NCBI GenBank assembly: GCA_008704415.1
Contig: VXIS01000479.1
Span: 1-26,332, forward strand
Reading direction: 5' to 3'
From: Sphaerosporella brunnea
Taxonomy: Eukaryota; Ascomycota; Pezizomycetes; Pezizales; Pyronemataceae
DNA: 26,332 nt
Shown: piece after piece, positions 1 to 10,649 of the stretch
How positions within the stretch are numbered: the stretch's first letter is position 1
Layout of the letters: every line of letters starts with the position of its first letter
Position numbers and translations under genes: made by a program
The notes under the pieces: model-generated
What the model saw: the letters and a program-made list of their open reading frames with translations, nothing else
What the model was told of the DNA's origin: nothing
Database searches by the model: none

Positions 1-125
1 CATCTCTGTCTCTTTTCCTCCTTCCTCCCTTTTTGCCCTCCCCTCTCTTTCCTTTTCCCCTCTCTTTTCCTTTTCCTCTTTCCCTCCCTCCCTTTTCCCC
101 CCCCCTTCCCTTTCCTTTCTCCCCC
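1..125. repeat. Polypyrimidine low-complexity tract
   Basis: The plus strand is almost purely C and T here, with runs of C and of T mixed irregularly. It lies just past the stop of the minus-strand DHH gene. It may be a promoter-type CT stretch of a gene left of the window or simple-sequence drift. No reading frame is supported, and positions 126-164 hold nothing further that I recognise. Confidence 0.7.
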
Positions 126-164
126 GTCCCACTCTTGTGAGCAAAATCATCATAGATTTGTCTA

Positions 165-1710
165 CTAGTCCTGGATATAGTCCAGTGCGTGTTTTTGTGG
201 GAAGTCCCCCTTTCGCGGGGTGATCTCCAAGCCCTTCTCCAAAAACAGCATCCAAACATCCAGCGGCACGCTTCCTCCCGTTGCTCGTTTGTACCCATTT
301 GTAAACTCTCCTCTAGCCTGCTCCTCCAGCAAGGAATCCTTCGCCAAATACTCTCGCAATATTGAAATGACGTTGATGTCCCATGACTCCGTCTCGTACT
401 CTTTTGGTCCGCCCTTGTCCCCTTTACGTGCTCTGCCTGAGACCGCGCGGCAAGAAAAGCTCACCTTACCTTCCGCGTACCCCGTGTTTGCAGCCAACAC
501 AAGCTTTGTAAGGTTGGGATCGAAGTAATTGGACCACCTAGTCGCCACGAGCGGGTGCACCAGATAAGGCGAGTCCATGAAGATGATGGCGACCTTCCGA
601 TCCTTCGAAAACCTTGGCGGCATTTTAGAGCACCTCCTGACCTCTGCATTCACTCTGGTTTTGGCGTCTTTGAGTCTCTCGCGCAGCTCTGCGTTGGCCT
701 CTCCTTTCATGATGCTTTTCGGTGTCGGCGCAGGATTGGTCTGGGGTGTGTATTGCAGAATCTCCCACGCATCGCGGGTACCACATTCTGGCGTCCTTCT
801 GGACGCGTTCAAGAGGGTGACGAGATCCCGGAGATGTGTGGACGTGTATTTCTTCTTGAAGTCTTTTAGCTCCTGCGGATACGGAGGTTCTAGAGAAGCC
901 CGGGCTCCCAGGTCTCCAAAGATCCCCAGCAGCGCGAGCCATCCGGTCGTTTCTCTAGCTTCGGGATGGAGCTCGGAGCATACGATGTACGTGAGGAGAC
1001 TCGACGTCGTAGATGGAGGATCCCGGCTGGCGCTCACAGCCACAGTGTTCTCGAGGAATCGATCGGAGTGTTGGTCATTAATTATCAATGCTTTCGTCTC
1101 GATGCTTTTTTCTAAGAGTGACCACGAGGCGCGAGCACCTTGGCCCAGAACGATCACGTGGGATACGTTTTCTTTCTGGCAGACGCGTGAGAGACGGGCA
1201 CGTTCCAGCGGATTAAAAATAGTGAAGCCGGCGGCGGTGAAGTGGATCCGTATTTCTGACTCGGGTTTACCAAGGAGTTGGAGGACGAGGGACACAATCG
1301 TACCCGAGGCCATACCATCGGGCTCGCGGTCCGGCACGATGAGGATATTTTTGGGCGAGGCTGCACTACACAAGATCAGTTTTGGTCCCACGCGCTGTGC
1401 CTGCGGGGATGACGGGAAACACCTTTCTCGAATGAAATCACGGGCGGCCATGATATCTTTAGAAGGAGCGGGCCAGACATGGGGCCGCACCCGAGGTAGA
1501 TCGGAACCTGAGTGTGCCAGCAAATCAGCCCTGCCCGATCGGCAGAAAAGAACCCGTGTTTGTACCTTCAGTGTAGGTCGTGATCGAACGCGCACGGTTA
1601 CCGAGGATCTGCGCCGACATTGCCCCTGAGAAGGCGACTCGAGGGAGCACTCTCTTCGATAAAGCGGCTCTGACGAGCGGCGTCAGAAGCCTTGGAAGTC
1701 GTGAGCGCAT
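165..1710 (-). CDS. DHH-DHHA1 phosphoesterase-like protein, two exons, probable mitochondrial leader
   Basis: Exon 1 is 1710-1566 and exon 2 is 1507-165, giving 495 residues. The 58-nt intron (1565-1508) has a GTACAA donor and a CTCAG acceptor, and joining restores one frame (…TYTE-GSDLPRV…). The first 48 residues are rich in Arg, Leu, Ala and Ser without acids until the end, as in mitochondrial presequences. The DHH core shows motif I as DREPDGMASG (residues 108-117), motif III as NDQHSD (DQH at 193-195, replacing Asp-His-His) and motif IV as GIFGDLGA (Asp247). A DHHA1 half follows, with VSFSCR and a GYKRATGG element near 453-460, where relatives have GHKxAxGG. DHH proteins hydrolyse phosphoester bonds in nucleotides or oligonucleotides; the substrate here is unknown. 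The family call is fairly sure, catalytic activity is not. Start alternatives are the in-frame Met31, or Met69 in exon 2. Confidence 0.82.
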
Positions 1711-4696
1711 GATGAACGGCGGGTGGAGCGCGGCGAGTGCAGATGGAAGGTTGGTTGACGGCGGGGAGGTGTGGATTAAGGTGTGGACCGTGCTGTCTGC
1801 ACGTGCACCTCCAAAAACAAAAAATGCATGACATAAGCCAGAGGCTTGCACTTTGGTTTCGAGTGTTCTTTTGCGGCAGCTGACATCTCGTATAACTGCT
1901 GGATTGTGGAGCTGTGAAGGGCCCCTCTTCCGAAAGGTGCTGTTTCCACAGACGGGCATGTGCCCACTGAGTGCGAATGCGAAGAGACACTTGTACGACC
2001 TCAATCGAGCACATCGCTAGCGACTCGTACTAGTACAAGTACATACACCAGCACGGCCCAGGAGGGTAAAAAGTGGCCGTAAAGGCTCAGCATCCAGATG
2101 ATCAAAATACGTTACGGCGAAGAGCCGGAGAGCAAGTTTCATGACAGATATTTCGAAATGAGAACAAAAAGGTTTTAGAGAACGAAAGTCGAGCACTTTG
2201 CATGGTGAAAAACCGCCCTATGCACCAAATGTACAAGAATCACTCGGTGGATACAAAAACGTTTATGTGAGAGAGAAAAATTCTGTTGGGCCTTCTGGTG
2301 CTCTGCTCTTGTTGATCCGCCTATCTGAACAAAGCTGAGCTCTAGAGTCCCCGATGTGGTGGAGCTGTTGTCCAAAAACGGTCCTGCGATCGCTGGGTTA
2401 GGGTTCCGAACCGTGTGAAATTTGGTGGGGTTCTTCTTACACCCTCTTTACACTCAGTAGACTGCGTGCAACGGCGGATGCTACAGATATTCTGCCCCGC
2501 CGAAGGACTAAAGTCCTCCCAAGCGACCCCATTGGGGCTTTGATGCTCACTGCATGTATGCCCCAAGAGGCTGACATCAGTGTTGCTTGCAAGAACGTGA
2601 CCACCTGTGTGGGTGAAATTGCAATTGCAAGTAGCGGGGTAAAAACAAACCGGTATCCAATTGAGCTCTCTGGATGGCCAATGATGCGCTGGTGAAAACT
2701 GACGCAGAGGCTATAGGAACCTCGGATCCGGCATCTACGCCGCCATATTAGTCCGAGTGATCACAGGTGACGAACGTCAGTTCCATTGAAGGAAAGTACT
2801 TCTCAATCCGACCACACTTGAACTCCACTTATGCATTAATCTCAAATTCTCAATCGGTTATAAGCTTACCCGAGCTGAAGGTAAGACCAGGAGGTAAATT
2901 GCCTTGCAGCAGCGTCGTCCCAAACCGGCCATGAACTGACCAGTCGAGCTGATCTCCACGCTTCTCACGATCCTGAACGAACACCGGCCACACACCCAGG
3001 CAGGCAGCTTCAAATTACCTGGCTACTCGATTTTCAGCCCAAGGAGCCCACCACACTTCCGTTGGTATCTAAGGCCAAACATCGCGTTAACGTATTGTAA
3101 TTTATGACCAAACGCACAGGAAGTAACACAGCAGCAGCGCAGCGCAGCTCTAGTAAGCAATGTAATAACCGCTGCATCCAATCAGAAAACAGAGTACCGC
3201 GGAAACGGCGAGAGCAGCCACATAGCTTGCTATTTGGTCCCCAGCGCTATGTAGGAGGCCAGATGAGCATCGTCTCCAACCTTTTGATGCATGCGCAATC
3301 ACTTTTCTTTTTTTTTTTTGTGTCTCAATCCAAGAAACGCCACGGCGGCAGCAGCACATCATGCTCAGCAGACGAGATGCCTCGGGAGCCATCGATGGTA
3401 CGGAGCCATCCATCACACGCCCATTTCTTCGCGAGGTGCAAAAACAAACAAACAAAAAAAAAAAAACAGCCCTCCCGGTGCGCCACCAGGTCCCATCTCC
3501 ACGAGCGGCCGATCTGTAACTATTTAAGGGTTCCCTTTTTGTTTCTTTTTCGCTTTGCGCCGACTCCGGCGCGGATATGTACGCAATATCCCATGAGCAG
3601 CGTATGTCGGTGATGCACAGCCATCCGGCACGGATGAAAGTGGATCCAGCGGCCCTCCGGAGGGCCCGCAGGGCCCTCAGTAGCATGTGTATGAGCTCGA
3701 GCTAAAGGGGGATCCTTCAGACATGTTTCTCGCCAAGCAATGTAACAGAACATGGAGCCTTCCGCGTTGACATGTCCAGAAAACCCCATCCGGCGTGGCG
3801 ATCCTCGCCCGATTCATGCCAGCAAGCCTCGAGACCAAACCCATGGTCTTGCGGGCGGACGCTCATCAAGCCGAGCCGACGGCCGACTGGTAGGTATTAC
3901 AGACCCCCCTCCCTCCTCCTGGTCAGCATGCGCTTCCTGGTTGGTTACCAAGATCGAACCACTTAGCCGGGAACTCCACACCCCGCCCAGCAGACAAATA
4001 TTTTACGGCGCTTTCCTTTCATAATTCGATACACCTGGCCTGCTTCATGACGTCAACCGTAGTTGGAATCACACGGTAAGAAACGTATCTCTCTCCCTGG
4101 CTCTCAGCACTAAGGGTTGGGTGGTGGCCAGCGCAAGAAACCGATTGTTTGTATCTCCTCCCCGGAAGATATGTCCGCTTTGTCAAAGAGGTCCAGAGTC
4201 TCTGAATATCTTCGTTTTCCCACCCACAATACCTTTATCTCGCTCGTTAACTCGATCTGGTGAAGCGAGAAAGCAAAGATGATCGACTGCACATATATCT
4301 GCATACAAGCACGAGACGTTGCCGGTTAGCCAATGGGAGCGAACGGCAGGGCAAGGGTAAGTAAGTGCAGCTACCAATGTCGCGACCTCAAGTGCTAGAC
4401 GTCGGACGTTTCTACCGCAAAAGTAAAAAATCTGGGCAGAGGAAGTCCAATGCAATGGTCACGGCGTAGAGAGGAATAGCACTTCAGCACTTCCAGGACG
4501 TGTGATGACATAACACATGAGACAGAGCCCCGGGGACAGACAGATACTTCCTTGTTTTAGGTGCCTCACTTGGAGTTGGGTTTTTGGTACTTCAGGGGGG
4601 GGCGGGGTGAGTAAAAGTTCTGAGTTATGCCCCTCGCTCCTTCCCTTTTGATCCTCGGGGTCGCCGCTGTCGCTTGTAATCCGAAACCATTTTGTT

Positions 4697-4730
4697 CATC
4701 ATTCCTTCACGACCATCATTCCTTCACGAC
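4697..4730. repeat. Perfect 17-bp tandem duplication
   Basis: The unit CATCATTCCTTCACGAC occurs twice without a gap or mismatch (4697-4713 and 4714-4730), followed by another CAT. It lies in a region without a supported gene. Confidence 0.9.
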
Positions 4731-5966
4731 CATGAGCAGCATGTGCGCATGCACTCTCGAAACGAAACGAAATATGTATGGAGACTGACTTCGGGGGGTG
4801 GCAAAGAAACAGGTATGTATGTATCTACGCCCTATCCTGGCAAGACTGCCGCCGCAGTACGCAAGCTGAAGAGGCGCAATCTGATTCTGATGATAAACGG
4901 AAATACGGATAAAATCGAAAACAAAATTTCCCAGAAAATATATTCAAAATAATAAAGATCCCGGTCGATGATGGCCACCCTGACTGGGCCTGCATGATGC
5001 AAGAGCACAGCAGCTGCATGAAGCTCTCCCCCTCTCCACCAGTGTGTGCTCACATCATGACCCGAATGTCGACTCGAGTTCGCAGAGGAGTGATAATTTG
5101 ATTCGTCCAGGGAAACGCGTCCTCGCGGATGATTACCCACGCCAGAACGCGATGCATGCCGATATGACGTAGTTCGGATGCTCGTTCCTGCTGGAAGAAG
5201 CATCAGCCTTGCTTGTATCAACAATCACTCACAGCCCTTTTGTTGCTGTTGCTAATAGAGCTACTTTTTTTTTGTTTCGAACAGTTTCTCTTGCGCTCCG
5301 GCTTACGTGCTGCCGGTGACTGACAACTGTTCGCCCTGTGCCTGAGAAAAATGTGCTGCGCACTTGAGCACTGAGCAGTTGGGAAAGGCCGCTGCCTTCC
5401 ACTGCCTTCGCTCGCTTATCGTGCGCGAGTCCTTCCACACATGAGCCAGTGACAGCCTTGCCCCTCCTCCCTTGCGCGGCGGCGGCGCAGGCTACGAGTC
5501 ATAAAACACGACCAGCCGCCACATGAATAAACATTTGCAAATCCGGGGGCACATCTTTTCCACATCCACCAAGAGATGAACGCTGCGGGAAGACGGACCC
5601 GTACCTTGCCTCAAGCGCGGACGAGGCGAGCGAATCGGCCCCTTCGCACCTGCAGCACGCACGCACACTCAGGGATGAGCTGATGTGTACTTACACCAAC
5701 AGGTGTACCTACCGTACGTAGTACATGCTAATTTTTCGTATAACCCACACGCTGCTGCTCTGCCTACTCTGCGCGCGCACACCGCGGGTTCCCAATTGAT
5801 ATGAATTGTTTTCCCGCCATAACGGTTCGCTCACAGCCCACCACCCATCATGACGAGCGTAAACCTCTTCGGGTACGCACAACTCCGCCCATAAATTATG
5901 GGCGCTGATCAGAAGCCCCCAGCTGGGGCGCTAGGCCGGTGCATGGGAAATTTTTCTAGATGTGGG

Positions 5967-6006
<40 letters not shown>
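5967..6006. repeat. Uninterrupted run of 40 adenines
   Basis: Forty consecutive A bases on the plus strand. The flanks do not show an obvious target-site duplication or a polymerase III promoter box, so a retroposed origin is not supported by anything other than the tract itself. Its exact length is a likely assembly uncertainty. Confidence 0.85.
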
Positions 6007-6008
<2 letters not shown>

Positions 6009-6705
6009 TGGCGCACGTTTCTCTAAGGCACCCAGTCGATCGTAGGGTTAACGACGTTCGTTGTGGGTTGGGGTCGTGATAATGCATGGTCAGGCGTAAT
6101 CTTCCATGACTGACCATTCAAGTATAAAGAGTCAAGAAACGCCCCCTCCACCCTAGATGACCTTCTGGCCGATACATACATGCAGTGTAGTTTTCCTCTC
6201 ATTCGCCTAGCCACACATCCCCCCCCCCCCCCCGCTGTATAACCCCTCTCTCTCGGTCGTTTTAAAAATCTGGTAGTTGAGGAAATTTCTCTATTTTTTT
6301 TTTATTTTCCGAGATTATTTGATCACCACCATTGCATTTCTGTGTCAACACCAGCTGCTCTGGAAATATCCTCCTTGTCGACCTGTCGATCTTCCTCTGG
6401 ACCCCACTAACCCCGTCCACGTTGAATTCCTCTCTCTTCTCCCCAACTTCCGCACGCCGAGAACTTTAGCCCCGTTGTATATCCATCTCCAGAAACCCTA
6501 TCACCTATTTCCCACACTATCAGTTTCTCCGAGACCTTCCGGAAGTGGACGAAAACCCAATATCGCCGGGGGCAAAAAAAAGGGAAAAAAAAGTCAACTG
6601 ACCTAACCCAATTACAAGTGCAACTTCTCGAGACAACCCGCGCCGCCCGTAAGAACATCCCCGCAACTACAGGCGGCAAAGAAATCCTAAAGCTACCCGC
6701 GCTAA

Positions 6706-7827
6706 ATGCAAAGGGTAAGGCATCCATTCAGCCACGGCTACTATCTGAAAAAGCATAGCGTACCAGAGCTGGCGGGGGGTTTAAAGCCAGAGATATATCC
6801 CAGCTACAAAATGGGCGGCCCTCTCACAACCCCTACCCTCCACCCCGTTGACTGCAAGGACGACTCCGTCCAGATCCCCTCCTACTTCCTGGACCAAGAA
6901 GAGGGCGCAGGCATAGAGAACGAAGATTACGAAGATTACGAGGCTCACGACAACGACACCACAACAACAACAACAATGGGAACCGGCTTCTCTCTAATCA
7001 CGACGCCTTCCAAGCGGCGTGTACGAACAGCGCTCACCTCTGCCTTGCGCAAGCCATCTTCGTCCTCGCCGCCCTCAAACCTCAAGAAGCTTGTGCGGTT
7101 TCTCGACAGAGTCGAGATCGTGCCAGCCCCACGCTCCTACTACGCTCCAGCGCCGTGCGAGTCCACGGTGGACCTTGCGTCCAACCCGTCCAAGAAGCAA
7201 AAACTCTCACGCACCACCTCGAGCCGCAACCTGTACCAGGAAGCGCAGGCGGACGCCGCAATTGCGTCTGGGCTAGGCCGCGCGGGCTCGCCGAACCGCA
7301 GCCCACAAGCCTCGACTTGCGATGTTCCCGCCGCCACTCATGAACGGGTAGACGGATATCTCACGCCACCGCCTGCGTCCCCTCCCCCGCCTCCACCATC
7401 TTGGAGGATCCCACCGTCGTCCCTCATGGGCCGTCAACCGCGGGTGCGCTCGCCGCCCCGGGTCCGCTCGCCAACCATGTCCGACGAAGAGATCGATCTG
7501 CGGGTGCACGAGCACTCGGACGAGAGCGGGGACGACGACGACGGCGATGACGACGAGGTGCTGAGTATGCGACGGGCACCGACGCCGCCAAAGACGGTGT
7601 TGCACCCTGTCATTGCGCGCAAGATGTGGCCGCACGGCGAGATCCGGTTCGAGGACCAGTGGGGGCGGAGGCTGATCCCTATCGGGCAAAAGGATAGTTT
7701 CCGGTTCGACCTGTGGCCGGTGGAAGAGGATGCGGTGAGGGAAGGGGATGGACGCAATGTGAGGGGCGCGTGGGTTCATGGCGGGAGGTATAGATCTCGA
7801 GGAGGAGGAGGAGGAGAGCGGCCTTGA
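6706..7827 (+). CDS. Uncharacterised proline-rich and acidic protein
   Basis: A 373-residue single-exon frame with strongly C-biased third positions, unlike the surrounding DNA. I do not recognise a named domain. In order: an N-terminal part of mixed composition; an acidic and Thr-rich stretch (EDYEDYE, then a DTTTTTT run, about 73-90); a basic Ser-rich segment with possible nuclear-localisation clusters (SKRRVR about 102-107, KKQKLSR about 163-169); a PPPASPPPPPPS segment about 221-232; an RVRSPPRVRSP repeat; a DDDDGDDD acidic block; and a probably folded C-terminal part (HPVIARKMWPHGEIRFEDQW and onward, about 301-345), which looks most likely to be conserved. The tail is Arg/Gly-rich. Composition suggests a mostly disordered nuclear protein, as an inference only. 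The first ATG has a weak context (T at -3); the ATG at 6811 (A at -3) would give 338 residues. Confidence 0.72.
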   Translation: MQRVRHPFSHGYYLKKHSVPELAGGLKPEIYPSYKMGGPLTTPTLHPVDCKDDSVQIPSYFLDQEEGAGIENEDYEDYEAHDNDTTTTTTMGTGFSLITTPSKRRVRTALTSALRKPSSSSPPSNLKKLVRFLDRVEIVPAPRSYYAPAPCESTVDLASNPSKKQKLSRTTSSRNLYQEAQADAAIASGLGRAGSPNRSPQASTCDVPAATHERVDGYLTPPPASPPPPPPSWRIPPSSLMGRQPRVRSPPRVRSPTMSDEEIDLRVHEHSDESGDDDDGDDDEVLSMRRAPTPPKTVLHPVIARKMWPHGEIRFEDQWGRRLIPIGQKDSFRFDLWPVEEDAVREGDGRNVRGAWVHGGRYRSRGGGGGERP

Positions 7828-9601
7828 GCTTGAGCGATGGATACGACTTTACACGACCCACACCACGACCATGATGATGATGATTGTGGCCTATTAGCGG
7901 TTGTTTTCGAGCGGTGTTTTTTTTTTTTTTTTGTTTTTTTTTTTTTTTCTACTCCTTTTTGCATACCTTTTGGGCCGGTGTTTTTTTTTCTTCTTTTGTT
8001 ATTTGGAGTTTAATACGGCATTTGTACATCCTACTATTCTTCTTGTTTGTTTTGATAGCTTTCTTCTGCATTTTAAGTCTTTTTTTTTTCTGCAAGTTTG
8101 CACGCGTGTTTGCCTTGTGTTTGTGTTTGCTGCTAGCAGTCCACGACCTTACGATTACGACGATTCCACACGACGATTTACGAAAAAAAAAAAAAAAAAG
8201 TCAAAAAAAAAAAAATCACGACAAAACAACAACTAAGCCTGTACGTACCTACGACCGATATAGAGCCAACGACAAAACGACCACATATAATAATAAAAAA
8301 ACACACCCCTAATGCTTTTCCTTCTAATTGTACTCAATAAAAAAAAAAAAAAAAAAAATATGAACATCCATAGTACAAGTACATACGCAACGGCCTGTCA
8401 CATGATTTTTTTGCAGGCAGATCCTACCCCGCAGAGATCCTCCCTCCCGATCCCGTGCTCGCATCATGCAACCTGAAGTACATACCTGCCTAGGTAGCTA
8501 CCGGAATTTGGAATTTGGAAGCTCAATTGAGGCCAGATCGCCCACCCACATTTTTTTTGGTTCTAAATGCCTGCCCCAAGTATGACCACCGGGGGAGGGG
8601 GGGCGGGGAGGCTAGTGACATCGCAAATCCAGCATTGAGGGCAAGGAGGGGGTCCAAGATTTGCGTTTGCTATGCACACAAGTGCTCGCACATACATGTC
8701 TCAAGTCCAGCTACCAGAGTATGGAATTTTTCAAGACACATCGGAGCTGCGCGTTTGCAGCATAGATGGCTTTGGGGGGGGGGGGCGGAATCAGACAGAG
8801 ACGGATGTGGCTGGAAAAAATCAGTTCTGCGGACATCTAAGTTATCGTATCAAGTAAGTATGTAGATCGCTATTTGCCAACTCTCGGCTATGAGCCCAAC
8901 CAATCACGACTCGGCAGAAGTGTCTCGGAGTGTCCGTCCTGGGTTATGCAAAAACCGAACGCTCAGCCCTACAATCATCACTCGGAGATCGTCATTCCAT
9001 GCGCGCGCCGCGCTCTCGCCATTCCGAATCTGGCCCCCCATGGCTATCTAGAGGGCGTGATGTGCGGTTTTTCCCCGGTGACTTGACCGGGATTGCAAAA
9101 GTTCTCCGGCTGGCTGGCTGCTGCTGCTGCGGCCGTTCCTGGAAAACGCACCTTCGAGGGTTCTCCGGGAGTGTCGCCCTGCCGATCTCTTTGGCTAACA
9201 TCCGAGCTTCGTTGGGTTGGCGCGATGGAGCTCAAGCGAACTTGAGCTGGGTAAGCAGCTTGGCACACCGCCCCAGACGGCGGAGACTCCCCAATGAATC
9301 AACCCGCCGCTGATGTATATATAGACTTGTAGTCTAGCCGTGCTGAGGTCTGGCGCGACAGCTCACCGTGCATAACATGGAGTGTCTGGTGTCTGGTTCT
9401 ACAGCAAATCACACGACATCACTCGGCTTCCACGATGCACGAGCACAAACTCAACCTTTCTCCCAAAAATAGGAAGGACCCATAACCCAAAGTTAAACTT
9501 CTATGGTGATCGTTGTATGCATACTTGTAACTTGCCCCCCATGCATGCAAGCCTCTTGGCTGCTGCACCCACTAGTACTCCTCTCAACCACCACCACGAT
9601 A
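7828..9601. other. Probable 3' region of the 6706 gene plus intergenic DNA
   Basis: T-rich runs at about 7917-7948 and 7981-8095 lie soon after the stop codon, followed by A-rich runs around 8184-8213. AATAAA sequences occur at 8292 and 8336, the second running directly into a run of A to 8358. These fit an AT-rich 3' untranslated region but do not fix the cleavage site. The rest to 9601 has no supported gene; its right end would carry the promoter of the 9602 gene. Confidence 0.45.
8336..8341 (+). terminator. Possible polyadenylation signal
   Basis: A canonical AATAAA followed at once by a long A run, about 510 bases after the stop of the 6706 gene. Position and sense agree with an mRNA 3' end, but AATAAA is not strictly required in fungi and another copy lies at 8292. 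Confidence 0.3.
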
Positions 9602-10591
9602 ATGCTCCCCTCACCTAAGCCGACGATCTTGCAGCCCCCAAAGTTCGCACCACTCCACGTGCAGCCGCCTCAGCCAATGCAGCCCATGTCTCCGCGTCAA
9701 ACACAGCTACACCCGCTCCTCGCTGGCGGCGTGCACAATCCCAACACAGCACCGATGAACAGCAGCAGCGTCAGCACGGCGGCACCCAAGCCTGCGCAAG
9801 CCAACGCAGCAGATCCCGAGCTCCCGGGCAACTACCTCAATGCAGGGTACGAGCCGTCGATAGCAGGCCCCCCCGCGCCGCCAAGGCCCACAAATCTGAC
9901 GCTGCGCGAAGCCTTCGCGCTGATCAACCCTGCGGTCAACGAGAGCACCTTCGACCGGCTGCGGCTGGGTCTGAGCATCCGCACCCTCCCCGCCTCGTCG
10001 TTTCTCCCGCATCTCACCGCGGCCGATTACGCGAACTATCTGTTTTTCCTGGCGTTGAGGGATGTGTTGCTCACGCTGCTCCACACGCGGGCAACCGAGG
10101 AGGAGGAGACGGAGGCGGCGGCGGTGATGGGGGGCGGCGATGAAAGGTTCTACATCCTCCTCGAGGAGTTCCTGGCTGCTGAGAGGAAGGTGCATGAGTA
10201 CTGGCGTCTGCTAGGAAAGTCGTTTCCGCCGCCGTTGAGGGAAGCGTTCACGCGGTTTAAGAAGGCGCTGATGTTGCCGCCCGGCGCCAGCGGCGTCGAG
10301 GAAGTGGTGATGGCCATAAACTGGGCCTTCTTGATCCTGGTGCACTTGGAGCAGCCGGCAAGGCGGTGGGTCGAGGAGCGGTTCCCGGGGCTTTGCAAAG
10401 GGCGGGTGTTCCCCTGGGAGAGTTTTCTGCGCGTCATGAAAGCCGGATTTGGCGGCGGGACGCCAAGGGTCAGAGCGGAGGTGAAGGTTCCCGAGGATGG
10501 GCTGGACAGGGCGCGGCACATGGCGGAGGCGGTGTTGAGCGAGGACTGGTGGGAGTGTGATCCCGAGCGGCGGTACACTATCGATGTTTAA
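9602..10591 (+). CDS. Uncharacterised protein, mostly alpha-helical C-terminal region
   Basis: The frame is open from 9503, but the first 33 codons read as a hydrophobic, Cys-containing stretch and the ATG at 9503 has T at -3. The ATG at 9602 has A at -3 and starts a normal-looking protein (MLPSPKPTIL), so I chose it: 329 residues. Residues 1 to about 95 are Pro/Gln/Ser/Ala-rich and probably disordered. From about 97 (TNLTLREAFALINPAV) onward the sequence looks folded and helical, with an ADYANYLFFLALRDVLLTLL segment, an acidic EEEETEAAA loop, and a Trp-rich end (SEDWWECDPERRYTIDV). I recognise no family and assign no function. GC-rich third positions support coding. The gene converges on the broken hemerythrin-like gene, with 58 bases between the two stops. 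Confidence 0.7.
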   Translation: MLPSPKPTILQPPKFAPLHVQPPQPMQPMSPRQTQLHPLLAGGVHNPNTAPMNSSSVSTAAPKPAQANAADPELPGNYLNAGYEPSIAGPPAPPRPTNLTLREAFALINPAVNESTFDRLRLGLSIRTLPASSFLPHLTAADYANYLFFLALRDVLLTLLHTRATEEEETEAAAVMGGGDERFYILLEEFLAAERKVHEYWRLLGKSFPPPLREAFTRFKKALMLPPGASGVEEVVMAINWAFLILVHLEQPARRWVEERFPGLCKGRVFPWESFLRVMKAGFGGGTPRVRAEVKVPEDGLDRARHMAEAVLSEDWWECDPERRYTIDV

Positions 10592-10649
10592 CAAGAGCTT
10601 GTACAAAAAAAAAAACTCACAATGAGTTGCCTGAGAAGTAATGTATATC

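Larger units (their letters stand above)
1711..6705. other. Gene-poor 5-kb interval
   Basis: Open frames here are short, rich in Cys, Trp and Arg or in homopolymer residues, and no protein family is recognisable. The interval contains the probable promoter of the DHH gene at its left end, a 17-bp tandem duplication at 4697-4730, a 40-A run at 5967-6006, a poly-C run near 6220-6234, and T- and A-rich tracts. The last 400 bases before 6706 are probably 5' untranslated or promoter sequence of the next gene. The length would suit a long regulatory region, but nothing in it proves this. Confidence 0.5.

Noticed and set aside
434..475. Possible 33-48 nt intron in the DHH gene (a GTAAGGTGAG donor-like sequence on the minus strand)
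   Set aside because: The sequence is in frame and codes VSFSCR followed by basic residues, which fits the conserved first strand of the DHHA1 domain; removing it would damage the domain.
577..1629. Long plus-strand frame of 350 codons
   Set aside because: It lies antisense to the DHH gene, whose domain motifs and splice structure are clear; the product has no family features.
2395..2406. Telomere-like GGGTTAGGG
   Set aside because: A single partial unit, not an array.
3104..3686. Overlapping frames of 169 and 178 codons on opposite strands
   Set aside because: Both translate homopolymer runs into Phe or Lys stretches and show no coding bias.
3940..3975. tRNA-like T-loop (GGTTCGATC on the minus strand)
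   Set aside because: The bases on either side do not pair to form a T stem and no anticodon or acceptor stem is found.
7884..8312. Plus-strand frame of 142 codons rich in Phe and Lys
   Set aside because: It is made by T and A runs in the probable 3' region of the 6706 gene.
9503..9601. Signal peptide or membrane anchor for the 9602 protein using the earlier ATG
   Set aside because: The segment is hydrophobic, but the ATG context is poor, the sequence is Cys/Thr-rich without a basic start, and the next ATG has a better context.
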